DNA from: Hydrangea macrophylla
Taxonomy: Eukaryota; Streptophyta; Magnoliopsida; Cornales; Hydrangeaceae
Assembly (NCBI GenBank): GCA_033977485.1
Contig: CM066994.1
Span: 82,584,871-82,648,870, forward strand
Length of the DNA: 64,000 nt
Direction of reading: 5' to 3'
Below are positions 57,396 to 64,000 of the stretch, piece by piece (within the stretch, counting starts at the first letter, position 1; every line of letters begins with the position of its first letter). Both the position numbers and the translations under genes were made by a program. The notes under the pieces are model-generated. The model saw nothing but the letters and a program-made list of their open reading frames with translations. It did no database searches and had not been told where the DNA came from.

Positions 57396-60300
57396 TGATA
57401 ATTGGTTGTTGGAATATAAGGGGTCTCAACAGTTCTTCTAAGCAAATGGAAATTTCTAAATTTGTTAAGTTAAACCACTTAGATATTTTGGGGATCACTG
57501 AATCCAAGGTTAGGGTGCCGAACCAAGATGTTATACAAAATCGTATGCTTCCGAACTGGAACTTTGTTACAAACAGCCTTCCTAATTCTGTTGATAGAAT
57601 TTGGGTCGGTTGGAATCCTAATAAAGTTTCCTTAAGTGTTCTGAAGAATACTAGGCAGATTATCCACGTGCTTATCAAAGACCTTAATAACTCTTTATTA
57701 TTTGAAGCTTCTTTTGTGTATGGTTTTAACACTGTCCAAGAGAGGAGATGCCTTTGGGCTGATCTCAATGCTATTTCAGTCTCTAGTGGTGCTATTCCCT
57801 GGATTACCCTTGGGGATTTCAATGCTGTTCTCAACTCTAAAGAAAAATTTGGGGGTAATCCTGGAAGAGACCAAGGGGCTGAGGAATTTAACACTTGTGT
57901 GAATACCTCCTGCCTTGTAGATCTCAGATTCACAGGTATCTTCTTCACTTGGAGTAACAGCCGTTACAAGGAGAAATTGGATAGAGCACTTGTCAATCAA
58001 GGTTGGCTTGGCCAATTCCCGTCAGCTTATGCAGAGTTTCTTCCTTCTGGTATCTCTGATCATTCTCCTTTTCTTGTTAGATTGAATAATGCCAGTCAAA
58101 AGAAAGGCCATCCCTTTAAGTTCTATAACTATTGGACTTCTTTGGACAAGTTTAAAGATTTGGTTAATAATTCTTGGGTTAGAAATGTTGAAGGAAACTA
58201 CCAATTCCAATTATGTCATAAACTTAGGAACCTCAAATCTGAGCTCAAAAAATTTTCTAAAGATTCTATTGGTAGAGAAAAACTTAATGCGGATATTGCT
58301 AGGGGAAACCTTATGCACTGTCAAAGACTCCTGGATGAGCACCCCCAAGACTTAAACTTAAAAAATCAGGAACGTCACCTCATGCAATGTTTCTTAGAGG
58401 CTATTCGTGTGGAGGAGGAAGTGTTGAGACAAAAATCTAGAGTCCAATGGCTTGAAGCGGGGGATAGGAACACCTCCTTCTTTCATCAGTCTATCAAGAA
58501 CCGTAGAAACAGGAAACGGATAGTGTCCCTTCTTTTACCCAATGGGAATCAGACCCATAATGAAAAGGAAGCACATATTGAAGCCATTAGGTACTTTAAG
58601 TCCATGCTTGGCTCCCCTGCCACTAACAACTATCCAGGCATTAATGTGCTCAGAAAGATTATCCACAAAAGGGTCCCCTCTAATGCTTATTCTTTTATGG
58701 ATCATATTCCTAGCAATGATGAGATCAAAGATGCTATGTTTAGCATCCATAGTAACAAAGCCCCGGGTCCTGATGGTTATAATGCTCATTTCTTTAAAGA
58801 GACATGGAATATCACCGGTACGCTTGTTACTCAAGCTATCAAAGAATTTTTCACCCAAGGAGAACTTTTAAGAGAGTCTAATGCAACCATAATTGCTCTT
58901 ATTCCTAAAATTGCTAATCCTTCTAAAATGAGCGACTTTAGACCGATTTCGTGTTGCAACACTATTTATAAATGTATATCTAAAATTATTTCCAAAAGAA
59001 TCCAACTGATCTTACCCGATCTTGTGGATAATGCTCAATCGGCTTTTATTAAAGGGCGGAAGATAAGTGATAATATTCTTCTAGCTCAGGATCTCATGAG
59101 AGACTACCACAAATCGATAGGTCACCCTCGTGCGGCAGCTAAGATTGATCTTATGAAAGCCTATGATAGTGTTAGTTGGAGGTTTTTACTGGACTTAATT
59201 GACGTTTTGGGATTTCCTCCCAAAATGCAAATTTGGATTAAAAATTGTGTGACTAGTACTAAATACTCCATTAACTTTAATGGGGAATCTATTGGGTACT
59301 TTGATGGGGCCAAGGGTCTTAGACAAGGGGATCCTCTTTCCCCCTATCTGTTTGTTCTTGTGATGGACACCTTAAGTCAATTGATTAAACTTAATATTCA
59401 AGGATCTTCCCACTTCAAATATCATTGGAAATGTGATAAGCTGAGTATTTCCCACCTTTGCTTTGCTGATGATCTTTTATTATTGTTTCATGGTGATGAA
59501 GAATCAGCTCATCTCATGAAGAACACTCTTACTCAGTTCTATGAGCTCACTGGCTTAATTACTAATACAAGTAAGAGCTGTTTATTTACTTCTGGTATTG
59601 AGGATAATGTTGCTAATTCCATATGCCATATTTTCCAAGCTACTATTGGAGCTCTTCCTCTTAAGTATCTTGGTGTTCCTCTTATTACTTCTAGACTTAA
59701 AAAAGGGGATTGTAATGAGCTTATTGATAAAATTAGTTCTAGAATAACGTCTTGGACTTCTAAATGCCTCTCTTATGCAGGTCGATTACAATTAATTCAG
59801 TCTGTGATAGCAGGTGTTCAAAACTATTGGTCTGGTATGTTCATTCTTCCCAAGAGTGTCATCAAGGAAGTCGAGAAAATTGTTAGGAGATTTCTTTGGT
59901 CTGGAGGCATTGAGAAAGCCCATGGGGCTAAGGTAGCTTGGGACATTGTTTGTACCCCTAAAGAGGAAGGGGGTTTGGGTTTGAAAAATCTTGTCCAACT
60001 CAATAAAGCCCTGAATTTAAAACACATTTGGTCCCTTTTCTCTCCGGGGACACGATCTCTTTGGGCCGATTGGGTTAAAACGTATCTCTTAAAAGATAAA
60101 AGCTTTTGGGTTGTTAAGCCCCCTGCTCAGAGCTCGTGGTATTGGAGGAAACTCCTTAACCTTAGAGACATGGCTAGGCCCTTGTTGAAACATAAAATTG
60201 GTAATGGTTGTGGTACATTTTTATGGTATGATAATTGGCACCCTTTAGGTCCTCTATTGGATAAGTTTAATACAAGAGTTATTTATGATGTTGCCATCCC

Positions 60301-61004
60301 CTTAAATGCAAAAGTTAAAGATATCATTGTGGATGGGGAGTGGCAATGGCCCCTTACTAACACGTTAGAGCTCATGGAGATCCGGGACCACATGTCTGAA
60401 TTATCTCTCCCTTCTGATAGTAGTGATAGATCCATTTGGATTCCCTCTCCCAATGGGAAGTTTAAGCTTGCCCATACTTGGGACCATATTAGAGAAGTTT
60501 GCCCTAAGGTTCCTTGGCATCGTCTTGTCTGGTTCCCTGGGAATATCCCTAGACATAGTTTCATCTTTTGGTTGGCTGTTATTAACAGATTATCTACTCA
60601 TGATCGGATCTTTCACTTCACACCTGGGCCTTTGGCTTGTGTTTTATGCCACCAAGGTATGGAATCACATGAACATTTATTTTTTGGTTGCTCTTACTCT
60701 TCTTTCATTTGGCAGGGCATATTGCACCGGTTGGAGATACCTACCCACACTTCCCATTGGAGCTCTTTGGTGGTTTGGGCTGCTAGGACTTGGCAGAAGA
60801 ATATTCCCAACCACATCATCCCAAAAATGTGCCTTGGCTTGGCGGTCTATAACATTTGGAAAGAAAGAAATGCACGTACCTTCAAATGTGAAGCCAACAC
60901 TAAAGAAAGAATCCTTGAGCAGATCTACCTTCAGATCATTATGCAAATCCAAATTAAGTGGAGAAATGATCCTCATCTCCCAAACTATGTTGCTAGATGG
61001 TTGT

Positions 61005-61006
<2 letters not shown>
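57395..61006 (+). CDS. LINE-4 ORF2: endonuclease-reverse transcriptase, 1203 codons, intact
   Basis: This is the only long intact retroelement gene in the window. An N-terminal AP-type endonuclease starts MIIGCWNIRGLN and includes GITESKVR, LGDFNAVL (Asp141, Asn143) and SDHSP (Asp222, His223). A long linker leads to RT: NKAPGPDGYNAHFFKETW; DFRPISCC; AFIKGRKISDN; AAKIDLMKAYDSVSW; GLRQGDPLSPYLF; catalytic FADD at residues 690-693; then thumb LKYLGVPLITSRLKKGD and SWTSKCLSYAGRLQLIQSVI. The C-terminal zf-RVT region has LACVLCHQGMESHEHLFFGC near residues 1080-1100. The length fits plant L1 ORF2. The start ATG overlaps the ORF1 stop. All key catalytic residues look present, so it may encode active enzyme if transcribed, which I cannot judge. 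Confidence 0.95.

Positions 61007-61048
<42 letters not shown>
61007..61048 (+). repeat. 42 bp T homopolymer after LINE-4 ORF2
   Basis: An uninterrupted T run starts immediately after the ORF2 stop. The other LINEs do not have it there. Its length is likely polymorphic and prone to sequencing error. Confidence 0.95.
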
Positions 61049-61051
<3 letters not shown>

Positions 61052-61351
61052 CGTTGTTGGTTTTCCTTCCTAGTTTTTGTAGGAGGCTTTGCTGATTTGA
61101 CACTTTGCGATTTCCTGTGCTCTACTGTCTCTGCTTAGGGGTCGCTTGTTTCTCCTCGGTTTGGAGGGCTTTTGGTTGGTGGGCCTTTCTCTTGGCCATG
61201 GTCATTGATTGATTCCCATTCGTTGTTGCAACGTCTGATGCTTTTTGTGCTGATCGTATAGCCTGGGGTATGCCCCTTGTATTTTGTACAGTGCCGCTTG
61301 GCTTTTTCTTTTATTGATTAACCATTTTCCGAAAAAAATAAAACCTGAACC

Positions 61352-63344
61352 ATAAAAAATTTCAAAGCTAAAAATTCTTGGATAATGATTGGATTAGTAG
61401 GGTAATTAGCATACTCAAGGAATCTTATGTGTTTATATGCTTATATGCTAGGTCTAAGCTAGATTAAGGTTCATTTCATTTAGATCAGATTACATTTCAT
61501 CTGCATTGCATACACTACACAAGCATTGCATATATGACTCACAAGTGCGACACCTCTAAATATACTTTTGAAAAGAAAAGATTTGTTTCCTCAGAATTTT
61601 GAAAAGAAAAAGGTTTTCCATCTTTGATTTTCAGCCCACTTTTGTAAATATCATTCTTTGAAAATTCTTTTGCAAATAAAGATACCTGATTATTTAAAAA
61701 TTCCTAATAAACCAGAGAAAAGAAGATACAACCAAAGAGTTGTGCTCCTTCCTGGGTCAGAGCTCCGAGCAGTTGTTTGTTCATATCAGAATTTGGGGTA
61801 AGATCTGCCGAATCGGTCAGGGTTGGAAAGGTGACACATGAAGCCGATATGGATGCTAGGATGACTGCTATGGAATCTACTGTCAACCAAATCAGTGAAC
61901 TGCTTGTGACGATGAACTGGATGAAATCTACCAAGGAAGATTATTGGTGCCTTGAAGACAATGAGTATAGGCCTGAAGGGTTAACCGAGGAGCTTGAGCC
62001 TTTGGTGGAGAATGGAAAGCTCAAGAAAATGATGAAGTGATGATGTTTGGAATAGCTGCTTGTTGAAGCCAAATGGATGCTTGAGAGGAATAAGTGAGTC
62101 AAAGTGACGCTCCACTTAAGATCAAGTCGAGTCCAGTCGAGTCAGTTTTAAGTCTTATTGTCAAGTCTGTCTATCGTTTAGTTGTGTTTTGAGTCTATGT
62201 CAAGTACTGTAATCCTTATCTTTCTAGTGATGAAATAAAGTCTTCATTTTCTTGATCTAATGCGCCTTGTCAGGAATGATGAATCTCTAAACTGAAAATG
62301 TCATTTCTCTGATTATTGTGAAAAATACACTACAGATAATTTTGTGCATTGAAAAGAATCTTGAAAGGATCAAAGTTGATTTTGCGCCAACGTCAAAGAA
62401 AGCTAAGAATTGATTAGTTTTACTTTAAGAATCTTGAGATGCTTTTGCTAAAATCTTGAAAAGATATACTTGATAGTAACTCGAGACTAGCTTAACTCCC
62501 TGATCTTTCCATTCTAAAATCTTGAGCCCAGAAAAATAAGCCGTTCAAACCTGTCTAAACTGTGAGCCATGTACACTTCATCCTTGATGGTAGCCAAACA
62601 TTTCAAATGAACTACTTCTCTTTAAAAAAAGAGAGAAAAGAGAAGCTCGCTAGGATCAAAACCCGAAAGGGCACCTAGGCAAAAGTTAGAGCACAAAAGA
62701 AATGGAAATAGAAAAAGAAAAAGAAAAGAAAAAAAGAAAGCTCGCTAGGATGAAAACCCAAAAGGGCGCCTAGGCAAAAGTTAGAGCATGAAAAGAAAAG
62801 AAAATTTTGCATGTTGTTTTCAAGAATCTGATCCTAGCCAGTCAAAACTTTAGAAAAGAAAGGAGAATGAAGAAGATCGAGAAATCAGAAACATGAATTA
62901 TCCCAAAGCTTTGATTTGTAATTTCTTTAAGTAAACCCAAAGATTTGAAGGGCTAATCTTGCTCCAAAAACATATATGATGAGAAATGTAAAATTGGCTG
63001 GCTAGTGAAAAGGTGAAAAGAATCAACCGTCAAAGATAAAGGAAAAGAAAGAGGAAAAGAAGAAAAAAAGAAAAAAGAAAAAGAAAAAGGAGAGGTAGTT
63101 TAGTTTATTTCAGCGCTACCACAAGTGACTTACATCTGAAAATCCATCTGATGACATGGCTTGAAAAGGCCCTCAATTCTTGAACCCTTGATCTTTCAAA
63201 ACCTCCAGCCTTTGAGGAACTACGCTTAACCTAATTCCCACATAGGGATACGTATCCAACCTACTCGATTAGGTCACTGCTCCTGAAACACTCAGCCACA
63301 TCTCAAATACCTTCTTTCAAGACTTGGCCGAACTACTTTGAACC
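61352..63344 (+). mobile_element. Tat#2 internal region, continued
   Basis: About 2 kb follow LINE-4. They include one small open frame (61777-62040), a near-duplicated block GCTCGCTAGGATcAAAACCC (about 62643-62700 and 62739-62800) within purine-rich runs, and the segment 62893-63344 shared with Tat#1 (10625-11095). GAACTACGCTTAACCTAATT then GGATACG (63220-63250) is the degenerate version of the motif seen in Tat#1. It is interrupted by LINE-5 after CTTTGAACC. No pol domain is seen. Confidence 0.78.
61777..62040 (+). pseudogene. Small coiled-coil-like frame in Tat#2, possible gag remnant
   Basis: An 87-codon open frame includes EADMDARMTAMESTVNQISE, a heptad-like stretch resembling the coiled coil near the gag N-terminus in Tat elements, then an acidic segment EGLTEELEPLVENGKLKKMM. 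The annotated start is not certain. No capsid domain or zinc knuckle follows, so it is at most a gag fragment kept in a non-autonomous element. Confidence 0.4.
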
Positions 63345-64000
63345 TTTTTTTCGAAAAATGGTTAATTAAACGAAAAAGGAGCCAAACGGCACTGTACAAA
63401 AGTACAAGGGGCATACCCCAGGATTTACAATGAGCGCAATAAAAAATGCATTAGACAATGCAAAAGGGAGGGGAAATCAAAGAAAAAGCCCCAACTTACA
63501 AAAATAAAAGTACTTAGCCCACCTTCAAAGGGAAGCTAAGGAGCAAGGGTCACAACATAGATAGACCAAAAAATCAAGGCGGCTATCCAAACCAAACTCC
63601 CCATTATGGGGTAATGGCCCATCTCTCGATGTACTGGGGAAGATGGGGATCGTTCTTCCAATTAGCTTGTAACTGAAGGGACATTTGGAGGCATATTTCT
63701 TGAAAAATTCTTTCCTTAGGTTTAACTTCCATTTTAAAGCTCCGAGCATTCCTCTCTTGCCAGATGCTATACACAACTAAAGTGAGGCACATTTTAGGCA
63801 CAATGTGCTGAGGTGTCTTCCCTTTCCACTTGTCCATTGCCCAAACCACAAGATCATCCCATGTGGGGGCTGAGTATGAAACGTCCAACCTATTGAGAAC
63901 CCCCTGCCACACATAAGAAGTATAAGAACATTTAAAGAATAAGTGGTCGTGGGTTTCCAAATGTTTGTGGCATAGAACACAAGCAAGGGGACCTGGTGTG
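63345..64000 (-). mobile_element. LINE-5: 3' part of an L1-type LINE, runs off the window
   Basis: On the minus strand the poly(A) (T run at 63345-63351) is preceded by the family tail, including CCTGGGGTATGCCCCTTGTA (about 63403-63423). The ORF2 C-terminus ends with its stop at 63604 (ERWAITP). It has part of the zf-RVT region (METHDHLFFKCSYTSYVWQG) and KPKERIFQEICLQMSLQLQA. It is open to the window edge without a stop and close to LINE-1 and LINE-2. It interrupts Tat#2. Confidence 0.93.

Larger units (their letters stand above)
56609..61337 (+). mobile_element. LINE-4: L1-type LINE with intact ORF2, 14 bp TSD
   Basis: It is flanked by a perfect ATAAAACCTGAACC at 56595-56608 and 61338-61351. 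The 5' truncation falls in ORF1, just before the zinc knuckle. ORF2 is complete. The 3' UTR starts with 42 T's and ends with CCTGGGGTATGCCCCTTGTA, TTTTCCG and poly(A). The perfect TSD and unbroken ORFs make it probably the most recent LINE here. It cannot act as a normal full element because its 5' end and promoter are missing. Confidence 0.95.

Noticed and set aside
61007..61048. The T42 run as the poly(A) tail of another reversed LINE
   Set aside because: The conserved LINE tail and a TSD pair are not found next to it; it follows the ORF2 stop directly and looks like a homopolymer expansion.
1..64000. A prokaryotic-type operon, phage or defence system
   Set aside because: Every long coding frame is a plant-type retroelement protein; there is no operon layout or bacterial gene.

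Overview
This window is intergenic, transposon-dense nuclear DNA of a flowering plant, most likely a eudicot. I find no host gene, rRNA gene, stand-alone tRNA gene or CRISPR array. The evidence is the element content: Ty3/gypsy chromoviruses, Tat-type gypsy elements, a Ty1/copia element, plant L1 LINEs (endonuclease, RT and zf-RVT domains) and a tRNA-headed SINE. They are inserted into one another, and target-site duplications (TSDs) let much of the order of events be read. All boundaries were placed by eye.

Left part (1-16661). 1-842 is the 3' end of a chromovirus (family A: integrase tail and chromodomain), followed by its ~2.5 kb 3' LTR (887-3433). That LTR is cut 16 bp before its end and joined to a broken minus-strand Tat gag-pol (3434-8516) with its own LTR (8545-9843). 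A 182 bp SINE sits in the Tat protease. 9844-10622 is the only stretch I cannot assign to an element. 10623-16661 is the internal 3' region of a second Tat-like element (Tat#1), with two minisatellites, interrupted by a solo LTR of family A (11974-14444, TSD atata).

Middle (16662-43017). The Tat#1 3' LTR (16662-17578 and 40885-43017) is split by a 23.3 kb minus-strand chromovirus (family B, 17579-40884). Family B carries several insertions: a 1.87 kb non-autonomous LTR element in its integrase (20393-22260, TSD tactc); a solo LTR (family C, 24586-32962) between protease and RT; LINE-1 (25619-31971) inside that solo LTR; LINE-2 (29348-30356) inside LINE-1; and LINE-6 and LINE-3 in its two LTRs. 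The deepest path is five levels: Tat#1 LTR, chromovirus B, solo LTR C, LINE-1, LINE-2.

Right part (43018-64000). A decayed chromovirus gag-pol (43018-45298) is interrupted by a Ty1/copia element (5' LTR 45299-46675, gag-pol to 52179). The copia RNase H is in turn interrupted by a second Tat-like element (Tat#2, 5' LTR 52180-55669, internal region past the window end). Tat#2 holds LINE-4, whose 1203-codon ORF2 is intact, and LINE-5. Tat#1 and Tat#2 are one family with ~3.5 kb LTRs and no recognisable pol, so probably a large non-autonomous derivative.

The most unusual signal is that three element families (chromovirus A, chromovirus B, copia) carry clusters of short CpG-containing palindromes, each cluster with its own word: CCAATCGATTGG at an exact 20 bp period, CTCGCGCGAG-like, CAGTCGACTG, and TTCGATCGATCGAA. 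In two LTRs of family A different words occupy the same position, so these look like exchangeable or fast-evolving cassettes.
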